42,160 nucleotides of DNA from Thermococcus celericrescens (GTDB taxonomy: Archaea; Methanobacteriota_B; Thermococci; Thermococcales; Thermococcaceae): contig NZ_LLYW01000031.1 of the NCBI RefSeq assembly GCF_001484195.1, positions 1-42,160 of the forward strand. The letters are read 5' to 3'. Of the stretch, positions 17,485 through 25,044 are shown piece by piece (the first letter of the stretch is position 1; each line of letters starts with the position of its first letter). The notes beneath the pieces were generated by a model, which had not been told where the DNA came from, made no database searches, and worked only from the letters and a program-made list of their open reading frames with translations. A program made the translations under genes and the position numbers.

Positions 17485-18792
17485 TCACGAGAATGCCATT
17501 AGACGTAGTATCTCTATGTCACCCTCATCGAACTGGGGTAGGGCATCGAGGTGGGCCCTCATGAGCTCGGCCATCGCCCTCAGCCCTGCCTCAGCGTCGT
17601 GAACAACCGGGTCGAGGAGCACCGCCTTTATCACCTTCTCAACGTTTCCTTCGACTGCCCCCTCGCTTGAAAGCCTCTGTATCTCTGCCTGGACCCTGAG
17701 GGGAACCAGGGCTTCCCTCGGGAGCTCGACGTGGAGCGGTTTTATCCCCTTCGGCGAGACTTCGGCTGGAACCTCGACTATCGTGCCTTTCGGCAGGTCT
17801 ATGTAGCCTCTGTTGGGAACGTTTATGGCCTCCTGAAGCTTCTCGACCCCCTCAAGCCCTTCCACAACGTTCATAGCAACGTCCGGGAACTTAACGAAGC
17901 GGTTGAAGGCGAACTTCGGGACGAGACCCCTGAGGAACAACCTCAGCAGCCTTCTTACTTCTTCTCCCTCCTTCTTCGTCCGCTCTATCCATTTGAGCCC
18001 TTTCTTCTCCTCTGGAATTAGCGGCCAAGCAAAGCTCAGGTACTCCCCTATGTGGTTGTCGTCCGGTGAGGGGAAGAGGCCGTATGTTCGGTAGAGTAGC
18101 TGACTCAGCGGCTCGAAGTCTGGCCTTTTCTTTAAGGCCTCGTCAAGCCGTGGATAGGCGTCTTCGCCCTTCACGTGAAGCTCTCGTATCCAGGTGAAGT
18201 GGTTCAAGCCCCCCGCGATGAGACTTATCTCCCTCTCGTCGGCTTTTAGGATGGGAGCCAGCATCTCCTTCCTCTCAAGGTAGCCGGTGCAGAGGCCGTA
18301 GACGTTTTTGAGCCCCGTGTAGTTGAGGACCGCGTAGGTCACCCTCGGCTCGGGGTTGGAGTAGATGAAAACCCCCGCATCTCTGTTGATGTCCTCTATC
18401 CTTCTCGCGATTTCAAGAACCAGCGGGACGACGCGTAGGGTGTGCGCCAGGCCGCCTAAGCCCCCGTTCTCCCCGAGAACCTGTCTGATGCCGTGCCGAT
18501 GGGGAATTTTGAAATCCAGCTTCCAGCGTTCATATCGCTCCTTCTCGACCGAGATAACGGCGTAATCGAGGCCATGGCCTTCGAGCCCCTCGACGCTCTC
18601 AAGTGGAGTGACCCCGAACCCCGCCTTGAAGGTTTTCCTCATCTTTTCAGCCAGAGCGGTTATGAACTTCCTCCGCTCGTCGTCTATCTCGACGAGATAA
18701 ACCTCAGCGTTCCTAAGAACCTCGCTCGTGGCTATCGTGTAGATGCCCAGGGGAGTGAATATGCTTCCGGCTCCAATAAAGGCTATCCTCAC
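17485..18792 (-). CDS. Glycoside hydrolase family 4 protein
   Basis: A 435-aa NAD- and metal-dependent GH4 enzyme; family members hydrolyse alpha- or beta-glycosides, often of galactose, glucose or uronic acids, by a redox elimination route. Seen here are the NAD motif IAFIGAGSIFTP, the central LDFKIPHRHGIRQVLGENGG with LAHTLRVVP, the Asn-Pro segment YSNPEPRVTYA, the metal Cys in YGLCTGY and His in GGLNHFTWI. In most members the Cys is followed by His or Asn; here it is Thr. The start is GTG 18790-18792, joined to the stop of the deacetylase gene (TGAGTG), with GGGGGTG upstream. It is the last gene of the galK operon. Confidence 0.88.
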   Translation of the reverse strand: MRIAFIGAGSIFTPLGIYTIATSEVLRNAEVYLVEIDDERRKFITALAEKMRKTFKAGFGVTPLESVEGLEGHGLDYAVISVEKERYERWKLDFKIPHRHGIRQVLGENGGLGGLAHTLRVVPLVLEIARRIEDINRDAGVFIYSNPEPRVTYAVLNYTGLKNVYGLCTGYLERKEMLAPILKADEREISLIAGGLNHFTWIRELHVKGEDAYPRLDEALKKRPDFEPLSQLLYRTYGLFPSPDDNHIGEYLSFAWPLIPEEKKGLKWIERTKKEGEEVRRLLRLFLRGLVPKFAFNRFVKFPDVAMNVVEGLEGVEKLQEAINVPNRGYIDLPKGTIVEVPAEVSPKGIKPLHVELPREALVPLRVQAEIQRLSSEGAVEGNVEKVIKAVLLDPVVHDAEAGLRAMAELMRAHLDALPQFDEGDIEILRLMAFS

Positions 18793-19590
18793 TCACAACA
18801 CCCCCGCGAGCGGGTTGGCGTGGAAGAGAACCGTGGGGAGTATCCTCAGCCCCTCGCCGTATTTGAAGCCCGCCATCTCGCCGTAGAACCTGGCAACGCT
18901 CTTCACGAAGACCTCCCACGAGCTCCAATCCCCTCCGAACTGGCTTTCGTGGGCTTTCAGCGCCTTCAGCTTGAGCTTGAGGAAACCAGTAACATCCTCA
19001 ATGTAGTTCGAGTTGTCCGTGTAGTAGAAGCCGAGGAGCCTTACCTCCCACGGCTCTCCTTCCCCGACGCTCGGAAGGGCGGAGAAGAAAGCCGCCTCTC
19101 CGGCCAAGAGCCCCGCGTTCCTGTGGTCTGGATGAACGTCGTAGGGGAGCCAGGGGTCCGGGGCGAGGACGAGGTCAGGCTTTTCGGAGCGGATTATCCT
19201 CAGCAGTTCCCCCCGGACCTCTTCGCTGTAGGGGAGCCTTGTGTCCCGGTAGTCAAGCCAGAGGAGTTTTTTGACGCCTATTATCTCCGCCGCCCTCTCC
19301 TGCTCCCTCCGCCGGATTTTCTTCAGCTCATCGGGCGGAAGCTCCCTGCTCCCTGCTGAACCGTCCGTCAGTGTGAGGTAGGTTATCTCCTTCCCCTCCC
19401 GCGAGAGCTTCGCCAGCATCCCCCCGATGGCGAGCTCGCAATCATCCGGATGGGGCTGGACGCAGAGAATCCTTTCAACGCCCTCGAAGGGCCTCTCCAC
19501 GTCGAAGCCCAGCGTTTCCTTCAAAAGCGCCCTGAACTCATCGGGGGAAACTCCTCTGAGCTTGGCTTTGGCTAAAAGAATCGGCTTCAA
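18793..19590 (-). CDS. PIG-L/LmbE family deacetylase
   Basis: A 265-aa zinc-dependent deacetylase. HPDD (in CVQPHPDDCELAIGG) and VHPDHRN supply the zinc ligands and base. Thermococcal relatives include the diacetylchitobiose deacetylases, which are of similar length. This gene sits between a sugar transporter and a GH4 hydrolase, so the substrate is probably an N-acetylated saccharide that enters through the transporter. The start is TTG 19588-19590, overlapping the MFS stop (TTGA), with GGAGGTG seven bases upstream. Deacetylase class is well supported; exact substrate is inference. Confidence 0.87.
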   Translation of the reverse strand: MKPILLAKAKLRGVSPDEFRALLKETLGFDVERPFEGVERILCVQPHPDDCELAIGGMLAKLSREGKEITYLTLTDGSAGSRELPPDELKKIRRREQERAAEIIGVKKLLWLDYRDTRLPYSEEVRGELLRIIRSEKPDLVLAPDPWLPYDVHPDHRNAGLLAGEAAFFSALPSVGEGEPWEVRLLGFYYTDNSNYIEDVTGFLKLKLKALKAHESQFGGDWSSWEVFVKSVARFYGEMAGFKYGEGLRILPTVLFHANPLAGVL

Positions 19591-20921
19591 GGCACTTCAC
19601 CTCCCAGCAGTTCCTGGGCGCGCCTCCTGAGTATCTCCCTGACCTCCTCCCTGTCCCGTGGATACTGATGCCTTATCCAGAACCATACGAGGGCACAGAG
19701 CGTCCAGAAGAGCGAGCCTATTATGAGGGTGTACTCGTAGGCCTGGGCGTTGGTGTAGCCGGCAGCTCTAAGGGCCTCGATGAGGAATCCGCCGAAGAGC
19801 GGGCCGAGGGCCTTCCCGACGTTGTCTATGATGTTGAACACCCCGAAGACAGTCCCCCTGTCCTCGGGCAGGTTCACCTGGGAGATTATGGCCGTAACGT
19901 TCGGCCCCGCGAAGCTGACGAGCTGGAGGAAGAGTATCGAGTAAATCGTCAGTGCGAGCCAGCCCTCGAAGGAGAGCCTGGGCGGGAGCGGGTAAACTAT
20001 GACCCCAATCGCCGCTATCATTCCGAGAAAGACGGCTATTCCTGTTATCAGCGCCCTGCCGCCGGGGCTTCTCCTCTCGAAGTAGTCTCCGACGTAGCCT
20101 CCGACTAAGGTTCCTATGACCGTCGCTATTCCGAGGATCAGCAGAACGAAGGTTGCGGTGTCCTTCTCCATTCCCCTCGTCACTATGAGGAACGAGACCA
20201 GCCAGTACATGAGGACGCCCCAGGGAACCGTTCCGGCCAAGCCCTGGAGGAATATTAGAAGGTTCGTCTTGGTTCTGAAGGACTTTCTAACTGCCTCCCA
20301 GCTCAGCCTGTAGGTGTACTCCACACCGCGCTCGATGAGCTTTCTGACCTCCTCCTCTCCGGCCCCCCTCTTGGGCTCCTCCGCTATTACGTAGAAGAGG
20401 GGCGCGAGGATGAAGTTCGGAACCGAGGCGAGGATGAAGGGAAGCCTCCAGCTCTCTATCAGACCGGCCATTATCATTCCGAAGAGGGTTCCGAAGCCGA
20501 AGGCCGTCTGTATGAAAGCGTAGCCCTTTCCGCGCTCCTCGCTCGGGAACATGTCAGCTATCAGGGAGTAGCCTATCGGGATTATCGAACCGACTCCAAT
20601 CCCTGTGAAGAGCCTCATGAGAAGCAGCTCGTAGTAGCTGTTGACGAAGGCCGTCAGGAAGCAGGGTATCTCACCGAGGAGAACACCGACCACGAGGAGC
20701 TTCTTCCTCCCTTTGATATCTGAGAGAAAACCCCAGACTATCGTTATCAGCGCGCTCGTTGCGACGAATATCGTTGAGACGAGCCCCATCTGGGTCTCGC
20801 TTATCCCGAACTCGGCCATTATCTGCTGGTAGTTGGGGGGAAGCAGGTTCTGGTCGGCCATCAGGAAGGCCGCCATCAGGACGAGAAGGAGTATGGAGAG
20901 CTTATTTCTCAGGTTTCTCAT
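19587..20921 (-). CDS. MFS transporter, likely sugar uptake
   Basis: A 444-aa major facilitator protein with about 12 transmembrane helices. It has the loop 2-3 signature (GFLSDIKGRKKLLVVGVLLG) and the central loop (EEPKRGAGEEEVRKLIERG). Because it lies between the alpha-galactosidase and deacetylase genes with overlapping stops and starts (ATGA with galA, TTGA with the deacetylase), it probably imports the galactoside that the operon degrades. Most Thermococcales take up oligosaccharides by ABC systems, so an MFS carrier here is notable. Some relatives are spinster-like sphingolipid or drug carriers, so the substrate is inferred only. Confidence 0.85.
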   Translation of the reverse strand: MRNLRNKLSILLLVLMAAFLMADQNLLPPNYQQIMAEFGISETQMGLVSTIFVATSALITIVWGFLSDIKGRKKLLVVGVLLGEIPCFLTAFVNSYYELLLMRLFTGIGVGSIIPIGYSLIADMFPSEERGKGYAFIQTAFGFGTLFGMIMAGLIESWRLPFILASVPNFILAPLFYVIAEEPKRGAGEEEVRKLIERGVEYTYRLSWEAVRKSFRTKTNLLIFLQGLAGTVPWGVLMYWLVSFLIVTRGMEKDTATFVLLILGIATVIGTLVGGYVGDYFERRSPGGRALITGIAVFLGMIAAIGVIVYPLPPRLSFEGWLALTIYSILFLQLVSFAGPNVTAIISQVNLPEDRGTVFGVFNIIDNVGKALGPLFGGFLIEALRAAGYTNAQAYEYTLIIGSLFWTLCALVWFWIRHQYPRDREEVREILRRRAQELLGGEVP

Positions 20922-22003
20922 TCACCACCCCTCCAGGCTTCGTAGATGGACCTAAACGCGTCGAGCCTCCTCTCGGGCAGGGGCTCCCAGCCCCTCGCAT
21001 CGCTGTTCTCGGCAATGAAGGCCTTTTCTCCTCCCAGATCCCGTGAGAGAAAGTTCAGCCTGGCGTTGCCGTCGTCCAGCTTCCAGATGTCGAGGCTCTT
21101 ATCGGGCGCCCAGCTCGAAGTCCTCAGGTAGAGCCTCCTTCCGGAGTGGGGAAGCTCGCTTGGAGGCCTTACCTCCCTCCCGAGGGCGTTGAAGACTTCG
21201 AGGAAAGAATCGACGGTTATCAGGTAGTCCGCCAGGGGACGGTAGCCCAGGAACTCTATGTCCGTGCCGTAGAGGACGATATCCTCGAGGTCTCTCAGCC
21301 ATTTTGCCCCCTTCTTCGGGTTCATCAGCGGAAACCTCCCCGCTGAAAGCATCACGACGGTGTTCACGTTCACCCATACCGGTATCGCCTCGATTTCCTT
21401 AACCGCTTCGAGGGTTACTTTGCCGGAAAAGACCAGCCCCAGCGATTTCCTCAGCTCCCTCAGACCGAGGAGGTAGTTGACGTACCGGTTGCCCTCGCCC
21501 CGCTGGGCCTTAATGAGGTGGGGATAGAGTGGCTTCACAGGCTTTATTGCCCTGTTGAGGTGGTCGGAAAGGACGAGGGCTTCACCATCGACGAAAACTG
21601 TCTCGTAGCCGTTGTCCCTAAGTATAGCGGGCAGAATCGGGTCGTAGGCCAGCTCCGGTGGGAAGAAGAGCTTTGGAGAGACTTCAAGGAGGCTCTCCTT
21701 TACCTCCCTGTCCCTTCGTACCTGGGCCTCAACCCTGTCGAGGCTCAGGAGAGGCAGTATCGCGTGGCTGTAGGCGGTTCCGGTTATCTCTATCAGCCCC
21801 GATTCGATTCCCCCACGTATTAACTCTAGGACATCCTCCGGAAGGAGTTCGAGCGTGAAGCCCGTGATGTTGAGGGCGAAGGGGGTTTCCCTTTTGAGGA
21901 GCGCCGAGAGAACCGGTACGTAGGCCTTCTCGATGACCTTTTCTATCTCCGCCTTCGGTATCTCCGCGTACTGGAGGTTGCCGTGGAGGAGGAGAGCGAT
22001 CAA
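20918..22003 (-). CDS. galA: GH57 alpha-galactosidase
   Basis: A 361-aa protein of the P. furiosus GalA type, the short GH57 alpha-galactosidases. The first GH57 motif is HGNLQYAEIP at residues 7-16, and the nucleophile region KLFFPPELAY places Glu at 117, the same number I recall for the P. furiosus nucleophile. It releases terminal alpha-galactose and has no signal peptide, so it works inside the cell. It starts with TTG 22001-22003, one base after galK, with GGAGG upstream, and overlaps the MFS gene. Being next to galactokinase matches the P. furiosus arrangement. Confidence 0.9.
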   Translation of the reverse strand: MIALLLHGNLQYAEIPKAEIEKVIEKAYVPVLSALLKRETPFALNITGFTLELLPEDVLELIRGGIESGLIEITGTAYSHAILPLLSLDRVEAQVRRDREVKESLLEVSPKLFFPPELAYDPILPAILRDNGYETVFVDGEALVLSDHLNRAIKPVKPLYPHLIKAQRGEGNRYVNYLLGLRELRKSLGLVFSGKVTLEAVKEIEAIPVWVNVNTVVMLSAGRFPLMNPKKGAKWLRDLEDIVLYGTDIEFLGYRPLADYLITVDSFLEVFNALGREVRPPSELPHSGRRLYLRTSSWAPDKSLDIWKLDDGNARLNFLSRDLGGEKAFIAENSDARGWEPLPERRLDAFRSIYEAWRGGE

Positions 22004-22004
22004 C

Positions 22005-23066
22005 TCAGACCCTCCTCACGCTCACTCCGTCGCTCGGGCTCACGAGGTGGTAGTCAGGCTCCCAGTTGAAGTGCCTGACGTACTCGTCGGTGACCCTCAT
22101 CGCAACATCCGGGGCCAGCTCCTCGGGCACTATGGCCACCGCTGACCCGCCGAAGCCGGCACCGGTGAGTTTTGCCCCGTAGGCACCGAATTCAACCGCC
22201 TTCCTCACGAAGAAGTCTAACTCTTCGCTTGAAACCTCGTAGTTTCTGGCTAAATCCCAGTGCGAGGCAGTCATCAGCTCGCCGAAGGCCCGGACGTCGC
22301 CGCTCCGCAGGGCGTCCCTCGCCTCAAGGACGCGCCGGTTCTCCCTCACGATGTAGCCGAAGAAGCGTCTGTACAGGGAGGGAAGATTCCTCAGCTCCTC
22401 CTCTTCGACCTCCTTGGAGGTTCTCTTTCCGAGGAACCTGAGGGTCTCCTCGGCGACCGTCCTCCTCTCTGCGTAGGCTGAGCCGGAGAGTTCCCTCTTA
22501 ACCCCGGTGTAGAACACGAGAACCTGGACATCGTTCGGAAACCTGATGTACTCGTGCTCCAGCGTGTCCGTGTCGAGGAATATGGCGTGGTCTCTCTTTC
22601 CGTGAACGACAGCGAACTGGTCGAGTATCCCGCAGGGGACACCCACGAACTCGTTCTCCGCTTTCTGAGCCAGAAGGGCCATCTCTATCGGAAGGAGATT
22701 CAGCCTGTAGGCCTCGTTGAGGAAGGCCAAAACTGCCAGCTCAAGGCTTGCTGAAGAGCTTAATCCGGAACCGATCGGCAGATCTCCACCGAGGATTCCC
22801 TTCATTCCCCCGACGTCGTAGCCTTCCTCCCTAAGAACCCAGAAGATTCCCCTGACGTAGTCGGCCCAGTCGCTGGCTTTCCTGATTTCATCGAGGCCGA
22901 ACTCCTTCACCTCCCTGGATATCTGGGAGTAGACCCTCACCCTCTCATCGGTCTGGGCGTGCAGGACCGTGTAGAGGTCTATCGCCATCGGCATGACGTA
23001 GCCGAGCGCGTAGTCCGTGTGCTCCCCAATCAGGTTGACCCTTCCCGGAGAATCAACGCGGTACAC
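22005..23066 (-). CDS. galK: Galactokinase
   Basis: A 353-aa GHMP kinase that makes galactose 1-phosphate. The substrate-recognition motif is SPGRVNLIGEHTDYALGYVMPMA near the N-terminus, the ATP loop is GGDLPIGSGLSSSASLELAV, and the third motif KLTGAGFGGSAVAIV is close to the end. It is the first gene of the operon galK-galA-MFS-deacetylase-GH4. The start is GTG 23064-23066 with GGTGG upstream; a TATA box (TTAAATATT, around 23092-23100) lies at the edge of the tnpB element, so that element abuts the promoter. Confidence 0.96.
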   Translation of the reverse strand: MYRVDSPGRVNLIGEHTDYALGYVMPMAIDLYTVLHAQTDERVRVYSQISREVKEFGLDEIRKASDWADYVRGIFWVLREEGYDVGGMKGILGGDLPIGSGLSSSASLELAVLAFLNEAYRLNLLPIEMALLAQKAENEFVGVPCGILDQFAVVHGKRDHAIFLDTDTLEHEYIRFPNDVQVLVFYTGVKRELSGSAYAERRTVAEETLRFLGKRTSKEVEEEELRNLPSLYRRFFGYIVRENRRVLEARDALRSGDVRAFGELMTASHWDLARNYEVSSEELDFFVRKAVEFGAYGAKLTGAGFGGSAVAIVPEELAPDVAMRVTDEYVRHFNWEPDYHLVSPSDGVSVRRV

Positions 23067-23091
23067 GATTCCACCCGTGGGAGTTAGGCTC

Positions 23092-23101
23092 GAAAATATT
23101 T
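23092..23101 (-). promoter_or_regulatory. TATA box of the galK operon
   Basis: On the minus strand TTAAATATTT, about 30 bp upstream of the GTG. The 5' bases of the element overlap the end of the truncated tnpB frame (TTAA), so anything upstream of TATA, including the BRE, now comes from the insertion sequence. Confidence 0.6.
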
Positions 23102-23744
23102 AAGGCTGACCCCCTCCCCGCCAATGGCGGGGGGTTAAACCCCATGCGGAGAGGTTTCCCTTTGGAGTTCTCGGGAATTCAATCCACTCCCCGCCTTCGA
23201 GTTTTTCCTTCACCGTAACGCTGATGTGAGCGTACCATTTGCGTTTAACCTCGTCATAAGTTATTTCTAAACGCCCTCGCTTGCCTTTCAAATGAATTCT
23301 GCCCTTGAACTGGATTTCAAGGCGTTTGAATTTGCCAAGGCCTTTGAGAACCAGCTTGTTCCCCTCAATCCTGTACTGGTCGTTTCTGAGAACGATTAAG
23401 GCTTTTCTCCTCCCATCTTCTTTGAGATAGTTTGGTGGTTTTGGTTTGAACCAGTTGGGGAGTTCTCCATTCCGCTTCTTCCGCAGGAGGGAGAAAAACG
23501 AACGCCATGCCTCGGCGTTTTTGCGACAGATTTGTTGGACTGTGACTGAACCGATTTCCCGTTTAAACTCCTCATAAACGGTTTTCTGAGTTTTCAGGAA
23601 GTCAATGGGGTTTCCCTGAAAGTATTCCTGTCTCCTCAGGTGGTTTGCTCTGTTCCAAGCCTTAGCGCTAATATCTGATAACTCGAAAAGGGCTTTCTCT
23701 TGGGTTTTTGAGGGCTGGAGTTTGACTGTTACCGTCCGTTTCAT
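23100..23744 (-). pseudogene. Truncated TnpB (IS200/IS605 family), RuvC domain lost
   Basis: The 214-aa frame is the N-terminal half of TnpB: the HTH-OrfB segment (MKRTVTVKLQPSKTQEKALF, AWNRANHLRRQEYF) and the following beta domain up to PRTPKGNLSA. Intact TnpB would then continue with the RuvC nuclease core (GID-G-N). Here the frame passes straight into WGLTPRHWRGGGQP, encoded by the right-end hairpin of the element, and stops. So an internal deletion removed the whole nuclease part. No TnpA is present. The protein cannot cut DNA. Confidence 0.82.
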
Positions 23745-23775
23745 TCTGGTATATAGTATAAATTTTAAGCCTTAA
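23100..23775 (-). mobile_element. Remnant IS200/IS605-type element
   Basis: It holds the truncated tnpB. The right end has the stem CCCCGCC-A-TGGCGGGG region (23117-23133) typical of these elements, ending about GGGGTCAGCC|TTAA at 23104. The left end lies in the AT-rich stretch 23745-23775 before the tnpB start. It inserted between the galK promoter and the end of the second proline dehydrogenase locus. Boundaries are approximate because this family makes no target-site duplication. Confidence 0.6.
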
Positions 23776-23882
23776 AAAAGTATCGCTTTCCTGCTCAAAG
23801 GCTGGTTGAGTGGTTTACTGCATCCTAGCAGTGGACGGCAAGATTTTCAAAAGAGAGATACAACGAGGGAGAAAAGGAAAGC

Positions 23883-25043
23883 TCAGCCCATCTGAATCGC
23901 AGTCGTTCTCAGTTCTCCCCTTTCGAAGCGGTAGGGGTCGTACCACGCTGCCGGGAGGTCGGTTCTTCCCTTCGTCACCAGGTCCGCCACCATCTCGGCA
24001 ACCGCAGGCGCCATCATGAACCCGTGCCCGCTGAAGCCAGCCGCGATGTAGTAGTCGCTCAGCTCCTCTATCTTTCCTATGGCGGCGTTGCTGTCCGGCG
24101 TCTTCGCGTAGTAGCCGGCCCACGTCCTCAGTATGAGGAGCTCCCTTAGTGCCGGGATGATCTTGGTGAAGTAGTAGCTCACCTCGCGGAGGAACTCGTA
24201 GGTCGGGCTCAGGTCGTAGGTCGGGCCCAGCTCGTAGCCGACTCCTCCAACGACACCGCCGTGGGCGGTCTGGGTGAGGTAGGCGTGGCCGTACTTGAAG
24301 GAGATGACCATCGGGTTTATCGAGCCCTTCTTTATGGGCTGGGTGATGACAGCCTGGTGCTTGTAGGGCTCTATGGGTATCTTGGTCTTTATCCCTGCCA
24401 TCGCGTTTATGAGCTTGGCCCAAGCGTTGGTGGCGTTGATGACGGTGCCGGTCCTAATGACTCCCCTGTTCGTTTTCAGTCCCTTTATCTCGCCGTTCTC
24501 AATGAGGAAGTCCTTGACCTCTGTGTATTCGACGAGTTTGGCCCCAAAGCGTTCGGCGTTGAGGGCGAACTTGGCCGTGGAGTGGAAGGGGTCCGCCTTT
24601 CCGTCGGTCGGGTTCCAGGAGGCGGCTATGACCTCGCTGATGTCGAGGAGTGGGACTATATCCTTTGCCTCCTCCGGTGTTATGAGTCTCGTCGGGACGC
24701 CGAAGCGGTTCTGAATCGCTATGTTGCGCTTGAACTCCTCGACCTCATCGTCGTCGTAGAGCAGGAAGAGGTAGCCGGTCTGCTCGAAGGAGAAGCCGTA
24801 TTCCTCGCTGTATTTCTTCCAGAGCTCCACGGAGCGCTTCATGACCTGGACGTTCGATTCATCGTTGAACTGCTGTCTTATGCCCGTTCCACAGCGGAAG
24901 GTGGAACCGGAACCTATGAAGCGCTTCTCTATGACGGTGACCTCCTCCCCACGTTTGGCGAGCTCGTGCGCTATGGTGACTCCGATTATTCCCCCACCGA
25001 TGATGACGATTTCACTCCTCTCGGGAAGCTCTTTGCTCGGCAT
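23883..25043 (-). CDS. L-proline dehydrogenase beta subunit, second locus (FAD)
   Basis: A 386-aa DAO-family FAD enzyme, paralogue of pdhB at 6399. FAD motif EIVIIGGGIIGVTIAHELAKRG, then GSGSTFRCGTGIRQQF and DYYIAAGFSGHGFMMAPAVA. It corresponds to the catalytic beta subunit (PH1364 type) of the hetero-octameric proline dehydrogenase whose structure holds FAD, FMN and ATP. It sits one base after its alpha subunit, with a proline symporter further upstream, which supports proline as substrate. The ATG at 25041-25043 follows GAGGGATTGAA. A stretch without genes (23776-23882) separates it from the IS remnant. Confidence 0.9.
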   Translation of the reverse strand: MPSKELPERSEIVIIGGGIIGVTIAHELAKRGEEVTVIEKRFIGSGSTFRCGTGIRQQFNDESNVQVMKRSVELWKKYSEEYGFSFEQTGYLFLLYDDDEVEEFKRNIAIQNRFGVPTRLITPEEAKDIVPLLDISEVIAASWNPTDGKADPFHSTAKFALNAERFGAKLVEYTEVKDFLIENGEIKGLKTNRGVIRTGTVINATNAWAKLINAMAGIKTKIPIEPYKHQAVITQPIKKGSINPMVISFKYGHAYLTQTAHGGVVGGVGYELGPTYDLSPTYEFLREVSYYFTKIIPALRELLILRTWAGYYAKTPDSNAAIGKIEELSDYYIAAGFSGHGFMMAPAVAEMVADLVTKGRTDLPAAWYDPYRFERGELRTTAIQMG

Positions 25044-25044
25044 T

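Noticed and set aside
18493-19359. Long plus-strand frame (288 codons) opposite GH4 and the deacetylase
   Set aside because: Spans two well-supported genes antisense and has no recognisable domain.
22010-23090. TrmBL1-type sugar-regulator site (TATCAC-N5-GTGATA) near the galK operon
   Set aside because: Looked for around the galK promoter and in the operon junctions and not found.
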